Shown: positions 24,901-36,463 of the stretch, one piece after another
Numbering within the stretch: the first letter of the stretch is position 1
Layout of the letters: each line of letters starts with the position of its first letter
NCBI GenBank assembly: GCA_002794775.1
Contig: NBAY01000071.1
Span: forward strand, 155,431 to 219,430
Direction of reading: 5' to 3'
DNA length: 64,000 nucleotides
Source of the DNA: Porodaedalea pini
Lineage: Eukaryota; Basidiomycota; Agaricomycetes; Hymenochaetales; Hymenochaetaceae
Made by a program: the position numbers and the translations under genes
Notes under the pieces: generated by a model
The model's database searches: none
The model's input: only the letters and a program-made list of their open reading frames with translations
What the model was told of the DNA's origin: nothing

Positions 24901-27900
24901 ACCACCGCGGTTTGACAACGGCGCAAGGAAATCCGCCATTGTCATAGGGTTCCCGGAGACAGCGGAACTGAAAGACGAATTCGACTGATTGCGAGAGTGA
25001 TACGATGACGTAGAAACAATATCCGAACTCGTAAGAGATTCCTCGGGAGACACGGTTATCTCTGTACCCTTTGAAGAGTTTCCACCGAATTTGAAGTTCA
25101 AATCCAAACGTCCTTGTGAAGGCCTAGAAAAAACCGCGCGATGGCTCATTTGCGAAGGTTGTTTCATACATATGTCTTCATCGTGCGCTCTGTCCAAGCT
25201 CAAACACTCGGACAGACTGCTGTCGTCAAAGTCTCCTTCACTCGCGGGCTCCGAAGTTGTCGGTGACTCAGGAAGAGCGATCTCGTGTGCAGCTGAGCGG
25301 TACTTCTCCGGAAGACGGGGGACATCAGGTATATCCTCATTGCCGAACCCTAACTTCGAGCCGAGGCCACGAAGTGAGTATTTCCTGGGCGTCCTGAACG
25401 CCTCTTCGAGCTGCATGACGAAGCTCCGGTTGTCTACTGCTCCAGAGCAGTCAAGCTTTCTCAGTTCTGCAGTAAAATCGAACGACTTCTTGGTTTCGTT
25501 CTCGTCATCTGATGCGATAAAGGCATCATCGTATAGTTCACTCAGCTCACCAGAAAGTGGTGCTCGGAAGACAGGCTCAGATGACAGTACAGGGGGAAGG
25601 GGCATACTCGGCGGAGTGCCGGGCGATGGAGGCAAAGGGTGCATGGCAGGAGAACGCTCAAACAGCAAGCCCCGGTCACTCACTGCAGTGTATGATGTGT
25701 CTCGGTCTGAGTCTCTACCCAGCAACATCCGAAGCTCTCCAGGGATATCGTAGTTCGTGTCGTCGGGATCGAGTGAGATTGACTGAGAGCCTACAGAGCC
25801 CAGCGTACCGCGCATGTCGTGTGCACGTCTCGCCTTCAAATCCATGAAGACATCATCTTGTAGCGACATACTTAACTCATTCTGAGACACGGACGATCCG
25901 CGTGCTCCCCGCGAACGTTTTCCTTTCGCTTTCGTCGGGGTAGCGGAGCCATGAGAACCATTTGAACGCCGCTTGCCAAAAGTTGCAAACGATGTTGCAA
26001 TGACTGATTCGAGTTCAGGCAGACGCGGCCCGTCCAGCGCTCGGACTAGCGATTCCTTCGAACTCGGGCGTGACGGCACTGGAAGCGGATGGAAAACGGG
26101 CGCTGCTTCATGCGGAGCTGGTGGTGAAGCCGAGGGAGACCACAGTTGCTTCTGCCCACGATGGAAGACAGGCTGACTACCCACTCGCTCAAAAGTCTCC
26201 GGTTGTATCTTTGATTCAGCCAAAGGCGCAATTTGCTGTCCAAGGAAGTCGACGGCAGAAGCAGACGCACATTTTCGACGATGCGTGTACGCTCTTAGAG
26301 AGCCAAGCAATTTCTCCATCGAAAGTTGTTTTGTGGGTTTCTTCAATGGACTCTCGGTTGCCATGCTATTGACTCGCGATCGCTCGGCAAGCCTGCCACC
26401 CGGAGATTCGGCGACAGGTGATGCAGTAGGAGTGGCCTCTAAGTCAAGCCGGTTGATGAGACTAGCCAAGTCAGTTGTCACATCGTCTAGAATTCGTATG
26501 ACGCCTTTGAAAATGGTAAGGCTGGAATTCATACACACCGTGTATCGTGAATCTTACCTGTATCCTTATCTCCTATTATTCCCTTGGCCGCTCACGGCCA
26601 AGCATTTGTTCGGACAGCGGTCGAGGACGGACTCTTCTCGACGGCGTGTCAAGAGACGTGACACAGCTAATATCAAGTAATGTTGTCGACGTCTCCGATT
26701 CCCTTTCAGGACTCTCTGAGTGCACATCTTGGACTGGAAACTTCGCCCTCTCCTGAGCTTCTGCTGATTCGGAGCTATCCTGTCTTAGATCCGAGAAAAG
26801 CGAGGCCAGACCAGGTCGCTTGCGCCCCTCTGGAGATCTCTTGCTTTCGCGACGCTTCTTAGCCCCTCCCGATGACGTAGACTCAGAGCCCGGAGAGTGC
26901 CGTTCTTTCACCGTGCCAGCCTGGTCGTTCCAGCGGATGGTTGATGCACCCGAACTCTTTGAAGCTCGCCCAATGATGGGTTCAACGCTTGGGCTCCCAG
27001 TACCGTCATTCCGGATGGTTGAAGCGACAGATGCTCCGGAATGCCTTCTGTTATTACGCACTGTCCCATCCGATGAGGTTGAGACTGCCGTTGCCTGAGA
27101 AGAAACTGAACGGATAGTTCCTGACAAATCGACACTCTTCCTCACAGAACCAAATGTGTTCTTGAGCGCCTCAAAGCTGCTCCTGGAATTCCGCATACTT
27201 CTCGTCCTTTCCTTCTTCTTCCTTTCCTTGTTCTCCGTCTTGTCGCCACTTTTCTCTGCGCTGCTCAATGTCGTCCGTAGGCATATTCTTAAGCTGTGCC
27301 CAACTGCCGATACGTGCGAGGGAACGGACTGAATGTATCGCGCGCAGAGCAATGGATCCGTTCTTCGGCCGTTCCTCATCTTCGGAAGGCTGATTCACGG
27401 CTGCTATGTCTTCAGGTGCAGTGGGACGTGTGCTGTAGAGGCTTGGAGACGTGTTGGTCCGGGCATGACCGCGACGTGGTGTCTCCTCGTCTTCGTCAGG
27501 CATTGGGACAGAGATAAAGTTAGTGGCAAACGGATCCATTGAAGCACTGAAAAGCATTCCGGCATCGAAGGATTGTGAGCGCTGCCTCGTTTCGAAGTTC
27601 CTGGTCTGCTCAGGAGCTGTGACGGTGACATTAGCTGCTGAACATTTCATTCAGAAAACGACGGGCTTACGAGTTGAACGACGAGACTTGGCCGGTTGCC
27701 TCATGCTATTCTTTGCAATTTCTTTTGAGCTTTCCTTCGCATTTTCCTTTAACCTCTCCTTAGACTTCACCCTGAGCTTATCCTTCGGCTTCTCCTTGGA
27801 ATCCTTCCTCCCACGTCCAATTGTCCACCATTTCTCTTTCTCGTCATTCTTTGCCTTGAGCGACGCTTCCGCTGGAGCAGGCTTCTTGCCCTCTGTCTTC

Positions 27901-28361
27901 TTTTCCGAAGCCTCCGCCTTGCCAGTGTTCGTCACGTCATCCAAGGCACCCCAGTGAAGGTCATTGAGACCAGCACGAGATTTCTTCTTCTTCAGCACGA
28001 CAATCTCGCCGATGTCCGGATCGTCCGCTGGATCTACGTATATGTCAAAACTTCTGCCTATAGTAGGAGAAGGCGCGCCGACGCGACGCGCGACATCGCT
28101 GAAGTCCTTGCTCTTCTCTCTCTTGCTACCTCCGAGCAAACTCAGTTTCGACTTCTTCGGCACGAGACGCTTGCGTGTATCCGCCTGGGCCTTGGGAGCC
28201 AATATGGTCGTTGTGACAGGCTTGTTCGCTAATCGAGTATCTGTGGTGGAGGGAGTCGCCGTGGTAAGCCGTATCGTAGGGACTTGAGAAAGAGGGGGCG
28301 TGGCCATGACTGAAGTACGTTCAAGCGGCGCGGGGGTACGAGATAGTAATGTGTTCCGCAT
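21912..28361 (-). CDS. Very large Ser-rich low-complexity protein, function unknown
   Basis: Not recognised as an enzyme. Seven or more exons give close to 2,000 residues, rich in Ser, Asp, Arg and Pro. Start MRNTLLSRTPAPLERTSVMA; then a Lys/Glu-rich tract (KSKERLKENAKESSKEIAKN); then a motif with an ordered look, SIALRAIHSVRSLARIGSWA. The segment KLLGSLRAYTHRRKCASASA VDFLGQQIAPLAE also looks folded. The largest exon (about 26515-23760) is mostly disordered. Internal repeats include SGNPMTMADFLAP/SGNPMTLSDIIPP (near 24850-24970) and a pair of units with KARLISRPSFTS and KAGLIKRPSFTS (near 23430-23560). The last splice joins ENAAQGTSIR to FVRPRPRGRPFAAPRALRV and stop. Similar proteins in other basidiomycetes are often called proteophosphoglycan-like, which describes composition, not function. 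Confidence 0.7.
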
Positions 28362-29638
28362 CGTTAGAATATCAGCCGTAAGTGGTCGTCAGGACGTTAA
28401 TAGATATGTTAGAGCGAGTGATTGGACGTTAATAAAATAGAGAGATTGATGATATATAGGTCGTGATGTATACAGCGGTTGTACGAGAAGAGTTGATGGT
28501 CAGTGCAGGACGCAGCCGTGAGATGACCGAGATGCTTTGAGGAATAGAACTTGCGGATGCTTGAGAAGATGAACTTGAAGTAAACTTGGTTTATTGACTT
28601 GAATGGCTCCTGTCCCTTGAATGAAATACCTGCAGAGGGATGGACAGGCGAGAATGCTGAGCAATCGACGCGTCTCAACAAGACCTGGACATTGCTCACC
28701 TTCAAATACAGCTAGAAACGCCAAATGTCTGTCGCACTACGCGCCTTCCCCTAGCTGCCCGACGCGCGGCAGAGAGAACTGGACTTGGCTGCGGTACGAA
28801 CGCGTTCTTGAGCGTGCTCGACGTGTACGACGATGAACGAGGGCAAGCAGGGAACGGGGTCGTCCCAAACAAGTAGTTCAACGCGAGTCACGTGATCAGT
28901 AGTTCGAGCTCTGCACTGCCACACAGCTGTTGGTCCCTAGTGACGTGTTGTTTGTGACAACAAGAAATTTCTAAAGGTAATCTCCTTGTATTAATATTCC
29001 TTGTACCTTTCGAAGCGGAAACTCGCGGTAAGACATTATAAAATACTTATGATACTTTTTATGATTCCTGCTTGCAACTCCTGACTCTCTTCGGATGTCT
29101 GGCGTGCTCCTGCTCCTTTGAAAGATTTTACTGCTCCGTTCAAAGCAAGGTCGGTCAGAGTCTTTGCGCACAGCTCACAGAGAGAAACGCTCATATGCTT
29201 TCTAGAGTCGTCTAATAATTTCAGCCTTACAGGTTAATATCTGTCGGACGTGAGCGCAACAGTAACCCGCTTGCACTCGTATTAGTCATCACTTGCTTCT
29301 GTCCGATTAACCGCCACCATCCCTGCTCAAAGTATGCTTCTCATGCACTTAACTTTTGTGCTCCATTCTCTCAACCACTTGTTCTGAGCTGTAAAAATGA
29401 AAACCACCAGCTTCAGGGCCTGTACGGCTTCAATTCCCGCATTAGGAAATCTCTCAGCCATCTACTCGGCAAGAACCGAGTAACAGAGCACAGGCGCAGA
29501 CTTCCCTAGATTTGGTTGACTTTACGGCGTCCCGGGCCTTGCAAGGCGGCGCATTTCATCATCGGGCGCAAACCGGTGCGAGTCAGTGCTCTCACCTCTG
29601 CTTCTAACCACGACCTCTCTTTCCTCTCTATCTCAGCA
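28362..29638. other. Divergent promoter region
   Basis: About 1.3 kb between the divergent starts of the Ser-rich protein and the metacaspase. No supported coding sequence; a CACGTG occurs near 28890. Regulation cannot be read further. Confidence 0.5.
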
Positions 29639-32472
29639 ATGTGGAATGAACAACAGTACGCTCGCTCGCGAACTCACTCGTTTTCTGGTCAGGCTCCGGC
29701 TATGCATGATCATATGCGCGCGCCCTCACCAGCGTAAGTCCTGGGAATATCTCTCGCCACATAAACTTAAAAATAAAACGATGTTCAATATGTTTTTGCT
29801 CAACCCCCAGTTATCCCACTCCGTGAGTCTCCCCTTCATTTTCTTTCGTGTCTTCATTCTCAACTACAAACTTCCTCCATAAAGGCAGACCAACTATAAC
29901 ACGATGCAGCCATCAGCCTCTCCAGCTCCTATGTCTCCGGGGGGATTTGTAATACCCCAGCATGGGTAAGCCAATTGGAATCTGCAAGCGCCAGCGTTTG
30001 ATGCAGTAATGTCACCTAGTAGCTTCGAGCCACCACTGCCACCTCCGGATTGGTAAATATCGGACATAATGCGCCCTTTATCAGTGCTAACTCCCCTTGA
30101 ATATAGGGCTGACAGGGGAAGGTCAACCGACCGAGGTATTGACCTCTCCAGAGGTCACGTACACGGAGGCCATGCAGACCCAAATACGCACCGACGCCAC
30201 AGGCATCGCCATAGTCATAGTCATGATCCTGTCTACGCGCACGCTGCACCCCAAGAACATCATCATCATAAGCATAAGCACCGCCATGATCACCATTCGC
30301 ATCAACGACCAAGTTCGCATAGTCGTGTTCCCAACGTTAATGTACATGTCAACGGACAAACATATACTGTGCCTTCGCGTCCCACACATCAGCACAATCC
30401 GAGTGCTCCTGTGCATGGAGCAACGATGGCACCACCGCTGGCTCCTCGTCCGGCACGCAGTGCGAATCATCTTTCACATGCTCACGGTGCAGCTATGCGT
30501 GCGTATATCTCAGCTCAATTATTCTCTATCAGTTCTTGGCGTTTCAACCTTGATTTTCACGCCAAGCTCGTCCCAAATTCTTTTTGCAAAGTTATAAATG
30601 TATTGACGAATATATTCTCAGCGATTATGAACCCCGCGCCTCAGATGCAAATGCCCGTCGCTCGTCTGCCTCCGAGAGAGATGCAGTACTACGGCCCTCA
30701 GACTGAGAAGAAACGGCACTACTTCCAATATTCACAATGTACAAGACGAAAGAAAGCTCTATGTGTATGCAGTTCGTTATGTCGAGAACTGCTGTACAAC
30801 CCTTCTTATCGCTGTTCCCCATATTTCCAGATTGGGATCAACTACATTGGACAGCCAAATCAACTCAATGGCTGTATCAACGACGCCAAAAGGATGCGTA
30901 GTTTTTTGATAAGTACGTTTGTTCTTTATGATAACTTGTGTTTTTGAGGACCGAATCTGACTCGAACTCTTATCAGAACGTTATGGTTTTCAGCCGGGAG
31001 ATATCGTCCTGTTAACAGACGAAGGAAGGTCGCAGCGCGAGCGTCCCACCAAACAAAACATGCGTGACGCCATGAGATGGCTTGTTCGAGATGCACAGCC
31101 AGATGACTCCCTGGTTTTCCATTGTAAGTCCTTATGGTCGGGCCTTTACGCGAATAGTGCAAGTAATATACTCTATTGTAGATTCTGGCCACGGCGGACA
31201 GACTAAAGATCTTGACGGCGATGAATCCGACGGCTATGATGAAGGTAGCTTATTCATAATCAGAAAGGGCTGTTTGCACCTGTATCTGACTGTATAATGC
31301 ATTATAAAGTCATTTACCCTCTGGACTTTAAGAGGGCGAGTCACATCGTTGACGATGTAAGCACTAATTCCTTGTGTTAATATTCGCATATAGTCTCACT
31401 CAAACTTCGCAGGAGATGCATGAGATTATGGTATTATTTTTCATACACTGTTTGAAGATCAAAATAAACTAATTCTGTGCCAGGTAAAACATTTACCAGT
31501 AGGGTGTCGGTTGACTGTAAGCGACTTCATGTTTTACGCTCGTCAGTAAATTGGCTGACTCCTGATTTTACAAAGGCAATCTTCGACGTAATCTTCTTCT
31601 TATGCTCTAGATGACACGCTACTGACGGATTGTGAATGTAGTGCTGCCATTCTGGATCTGCGCTGGGTATGCTACAAGTTCCTCAATGCGCAAGCTAACT
31701 AATCCACTGCGTGTAGATCTTCCATACATGTACGGAACAGGCGGTAAACTCAAGAGGGAGCCCGACCTTGCACGTGCAGCCGAAGATGACACTTTCGGCG
31801 ACCAGTCGTTCGGAGATGGAATGAACGGCCTCACACGCGCCTTCGACGGAATGATGCAGCGCGCTAACCACCCTGGTGGTGCAAGAAGGGGACGGAGACA
31901 TGGAGTGAAGATCAAAACAAGCCCTGCAGATGTTGTGAATACATTTTGCGCCGCATTGCATTTTATGCTGGTTACTCACATCATTTATCAAGATCTCGTG
32001 GAGCGGGTGTAAGGACTCTCAGACGAGCGCTGATACGTATGAAGGCAACGAGGCGACTGGTGCTATGAGCTACGTGAGCATCATACCCTCCTGTTGATTA
32101 TCGTTTACTTCTGTGCTGACCTTGCGATTGACAGGCATTCATGAGTTCTTTGAGTAAGCAGCCTTCAGCGTCTCCCGTCTAAAATTACGTTGCTGACCAC
32201 AATGCCTTCGACAGAAGCGAAGCCCCACCAGACATATCAAGAGTTACTCATAAACATCAGGTTTTCCGCTCCCCTTGTATTAAACCATGTCCGTCTCTGA
32301 TCAGTGTCTTCCCACAGAAAAATTCTCAAACATCAGTTCAGTCAGAAGCCTCAACTCTCAAGCTCTCATCCCATTGTTTGTCTCCCCTCTCACTTGGTAC
32401 TACGAATTATTAACTAACGCATCCACGCTCTCGTTACGTATCTAGGACACTACTTTGAAATTCGTTCTCTAA
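29639..32472 (+). CDS. MCA1: Type I metacaspase with His-rich prodomain
   Basis: Cysteine protease of the caspase-like clan, cleaving after Arg/Lys; roles in stress, protein quality control and cell death. About eleven exons. The N-terminal prodomain is Gln/Pro/His-rich ([20 protein letters not shown]; later [11 protein letters not shown] and [15 protein letters not shown]). The catalytic domain begins [19 protein letters not shown]. The catalytic His is in HYSGHGGQT (codon at about 31190). The Cys is in [19 protein letters not shown] (second Cys codon 31645-31647), with a 54-nt intron (31588-31641) exactly between Asp and Cys-Cys. The large-subunit acidic loop [12 protein letters not shown] is present. 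C-terminal exons give [20 protein letters not shown], the S2-pocket region, then [14 protein letters not shown] and DTTLKFVL before TAA. Confidence 0.9.
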
Positions 32473-32867
32473 TTGTTGGAGACTAATGGTTATACTTAAT
32501 TATGATGGCTTGCCGTTCCACGCTGATTGCTCCAACGAGGGTCCTTGTTTATTGAGTTGTATTTACGGTAGACTACCATATGCGCGACTCTGTACTAGCT
32601 ACTTATTTTGGACGTACTGCATACAACTGCCGTACTTTGTTTATCATTATGCAACGTTGCCCCTATAAATATTCAAGCATATGTAAATGACGAGTTATTC
32701 CCCTCGACCTTTACGCTTAGGTGAAATGGGAAAAAATATTTTTGTTTGCACACTAGATGATATGAAAAGACTCAAACGGCCAAGTAGAATCCGATTGCTC
32801 ATTAAAAAAATACATCAAGACCTACGTTTCCTCAGAACGCACTATAAACGTACACCTCATTAAGCTT
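32473..32867. other. Intergenic, convergent 3' ends
   Basis: About 395 bp between the metacaspase and hydantoinase-B-type stops; AT-rich; no gene. Confidence 0.6.
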
Positions 32868-35088
32868 CTAAAACCCCGCCTGTGCAGCCGCCCGCTCCGC
32901 AAGGCTCCCTCTCGCCGCCCACTCAACTGTGCCTTTTACCTTCTCCATCAACCCTCCTAAAACGCCTTGTTCAGGAGCTCGCGGAGCACCCCATGCGCCT
33001 CCACCAGGCGTCTCGATCAACAGCCGATCACCCTTGCCCATGTAGATCGTCGCCTTCCCTCCGATGTTTATCTCTCGTGGCTCCCGATTCGGTGCAGCGT
33101 TCTCTTTTCCGGGTCCTGAGAGCGGGTCGTTTTCGGTGCCGAGCAGGTCGCCGTCCTCTTCGCGCAACTGTTTGATCCAGAGATTGCGCCCCATCGCGCC
33201 CGGCCCGCCGCCCTCGAGTCCGTATGGCTGACGAGAGCGCCTCTGCAAGACACACTGAGTCAGTTTCTATGTATGAAGAGAAAGCCAAGCGTCACCGACT
33301 TCAGACAAGATCGACACCTGCAACGGGTGCATGAACTCAATCTCGCGCACGACGCCATCGCCTCCTTTGAAGAGTCCCTCGCCTCCAGAGCCATCTCGCA
33401 GCCCGAAGCGGTGAAGGAGCAAGGGGTAGCGCCGCTCGAGAATCTCGACGTCACCGATACGCGTGTTCGTGATATGCGTGTGTACGCCCGACGTACCATG
33501 CCAGTTCGGTCCCGCGCCAGAACCGCCTGCGATGGTCTGAAAAGAGCGCTTAGCATGGACCAAAGTGTGATGCGCACTGAAGAGGGCACACCTCGTAGTA
33601 GCCCCAGCCCGCTGAAACTTTTCCATCCTTGTCCTTGCCACCAGCACCGAACGTCAGATTGCTAAGACGGCATCAGTAAATGCATCGATGCAATAGGAAG
33701 AGAAGCTGACTTCGTGCATCCTTGGCTCGCAGCACAAGCATTGAATGCCTTGAGGACGACGTCGACGATGCGCTGGGATGTTAACACATTACCCGCACAC
33801 ACCGCTGCGGTCGGCGAAGGTAGCAGAAGTGACTTCTTTGGTATTTTGACTAAGAAGCATAAAACCTGCATGTCAGCTTGTAGATGGGCATGGAGTTCAA
33901 TGGAGCTCACTAGTGAGGGGCACAAGACAGCCAGCATTGAGCGGGATGTCGCTGTCGAGCATGGCGCGCATGCAGTAGATGACTGCAGAGTGCACGACCG
34001 GTGTTGGAGTGTTGAGGTTATTGCGCACTTCAGGCCCTGTGCCCTCAAAGTCAAGCACCGCAGAGCCCTCCTCTTCGTTGATCTCAACGCGTAGCTGGAT
34101 CTGCAGAACCATAAGTGAAAATAAAATGCTTAGAAGCCGGGTAAAACGTACGGGTGATCCGTCATCCAGGTAATCGACCGCAGAGAGGACGTTCGTGCCC
34201 ATCCGCTTAGCGACGTCCCTTAGCAAGTTCCGTACCGACATCTCTGCATTCGAGCGAATGTGGTACATATACTCCTGTACCGTCCCAAGGCCGTATTCTT
34301 CGACCATCGCGCGGATGAGCTGAATGCCCTTATGGTTCGCGGCAATCTGGGCCTTGAGATCACTCTCGACGTCCTTGATGTTTCTGCACCCGGAGCTGCC
34401 GGGGTAGCGTGCGGGAACGTCGATCATGCGTTCATGGAGACCAGCAGAATCGAAGACACCTCCGCTGACAATCTTGAAGCTGACAATTTCGGCGCCCTCG
34501 TCAAAGATAGTGACAGAAGTCGGAGGCATGGATCCAGGGAGAATCCCACCGACGTCGGCGTGGTGTCCTCGAGAGGCAACGAAAAAAATGATTTCATCTG
34601 AGTCATTGGGTGAGAAGACCGGGGTAATGATTGTTATGTCTGGAAGATGGCTGAAGGAAAGCAAATACGTCAATCGTCAAATATAAGGGAGACTGTTTGC
34701 TACTCACGATCCTCCCGCACGCGGCGAATTGGTCATAAGCACGTCTCCATCCTTCAGACTTTTCCCATGTAGTTTCATCTGGTACTGCACCGCACTGTAA
34801 GAATTGAATTTTTAGTATGTGCTGCTCATTCAAACACGGTCGATCTGTAACGTACAAGCCCATAGAACCCAAGTGAATGGGAATAAAAGGAGCATTGGCA
34901 ACAAGGTCACCGTCCGGAGCAAAGAGAGCGCACGAGAAGTCGAGCCGCTCCTTGATGTTGGTGCTAATTGAGGTCTGTTGAAGAGACCTGCCCATGGCCT
35001 CAGCAACGCTCATGAAGCGGTTCGCAAACAGCGTGAGCATGATCGGGTCCGGCCCCTTCGTCGAGCTACTATTTGTACTGCTTGCCAT
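32868..35088 (-). CDS. Hydantoinase-B/5-oxoprolinase C-terminal-half protein (HyuA half absent)
   Basis: Corresponds to the hydantoinase B half of ATP-dependent 5-oxoprolinase (glutathione cycle). Exons join to [139 protein letters not shown] and further conserved blocks to [17 protein letters not shown] and a C-terminus at 32868. The first Met sits just before the start of the B domain. The roughly 700-residue HyuA/ATP-binding half normally fused in front in fungal 5-oxoprolinases is not found in the 339 bp upstream, which end in the YCII gene. It could be a true stand-alone subunit, a duplicated fragment or a gene truncated at its 5' side. About seven introns, all frame-consistent. Confidence 0.82.
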
Positions 35089-35427
35089 TGTCCAAAAATG
35101 TTCAAGGTGTGAAGGCGACTGATATGGCTGATAAAGAGCTAGTGCTTAAGATATATGCTTTCGCGGTGTCGGAATTGACTTCCGCTGTGATCGCTCGCAG
35201 ACCAAATTCCGCTCGGAATTCAGGACGGTCGTGAACAAGACACGAAGGTGTGCAGACGCTGAATTGGACAAGAAGTATGTGCTAGAGACTCGTACCGAGA
35301 TTGCTCGCCGTTAGCAGCGGCAAGTCATGTCATGAAATCGTCGTCGAGTCACGTGGCTTACACCCGTTTATTCGGCGATTGCAACATCAATCGACTATTT
35401 ATACATCCATCTATTGTCCTTCTTACT
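35089..35427. other. Intergenic upstream of the HyuB-type gene
   Basis: 339 bp between two genes on the same strand. No remnant of a HyuA domain could be read in any frame. Confidence 0.55.
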
Positions 35428-35998
35428 TTACACTGGCAGACCTGCGAAGGGCAAGATCGTGATGCGCTCTGGGTCCCACTTGGCGAAAAATGCGCAAGTC
35501 AGACAGGCTAAAATCACAAATCGTATAGGAAAGCCCCTTACCACACCATTCGTGTAATAGATATCACTCTCAACCACCTTCTTCGCCTCCTCCAGCGAAG
35601 ACGCCTGGAAGACCATCATTGACCCGACCATCCTCTGCTCTGCGCCAGGCGACGCGATCGAGTCCGGACTCAACAGCGCGCTTCCAAATTCTGAGAGCGG
35701 GCTCCGAGTTAGGACGTGTAACTGCGTCGAATGAACGAACTCAACTAATGAAACCGTCATCACCGAGTTTCTTTGCATTCTCGAGATGCTTCTCGCGTAC
35801 AGACAGGCGGCGTTGGAAGGCACCTTCATCGGTCTTGTCAGGGCAGTAGACCATAAATTGGAACTTGTTGGTTGCAGCAGCTGTCGACATGGCGCGAGCT
35901 TGGCGCAAATTCTTTAGAGTGAAAGGAGTAGGATTCCAGCCCTTATAAGTTACTGGCCTCGCTGATCGTATAGCGTTCGTGAGACGCCCGCTCAACAT
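35428..35998 (-). CDS. YCII-domain protein, probably mitochondrial
   Basis: Small protein with a YCII/dimeric alpha-beta barrel domain of unknown reaction. Exons give MLSGRLTNAIRSARPVTYKG, then a basic leader ending RQARAMSTAAATN that looks like a mitochondrial presequence, then KFQFMVYCPDKTDEGAFQRR LSVREKHLENAKKLGDDG, then after an intron SIASPGAEQRMVGSMMVFQA SSLEEAKKVVESDIYYTNGVV, and a last exon WDPERITILPFAGLPV. The Asp/His-type polar residues usual for the fold are compatible with catalysis, but no reaction is assigned. Start placed at Met 35998; an in-frame Met further upstream (36037) is possible. Confidence 0.75.
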
Positions 35999-36463
35999 TG
36001 CCGTTTGACACCGATGAACAAGCGGTCTGCACGGCAATCCGCAGATCTAACGTAATCATATTTGCACAAGGTTTCCGCGGATCGCACTAGCCCACTCTGG
36101 TCTGCGGTGCGAGGATGAGGACATTTATTCTTCATAACCGAGCGTTTCCCAACACGCACATTGTTGGACGGTATGCCCTCCCACTTTCTCACGCGTGTAT
36201 TTGTACAAATTGGTCGCAAACCAGCATTAATTGGCGAACCCACTTTGCGGCTTCCAAGTATATTATGCAAAGCTCGATAACCGTATATCTTCTGGGCTTT
36301 TTGCATCTGCGCTTTGCATTCTCCCCGCCAGTTGTCCTGCGTACAGACCTAGTCTGAGTTTCAGGCTGAACTTCTATCACTCCAGCATCGAAAGCTCTCT
36401 TATACCAAACACTAGACTGTCGCGCTAGCGAGCTCTTGCTGATACTTCTGCGCTCTTTCATTG
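35999..36463. other. Divergent promoter region
   Basis: About 465 bp between the YCII gene start and the plus-strand hypothetical gene. No supported gene. Confidence 0.5.
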
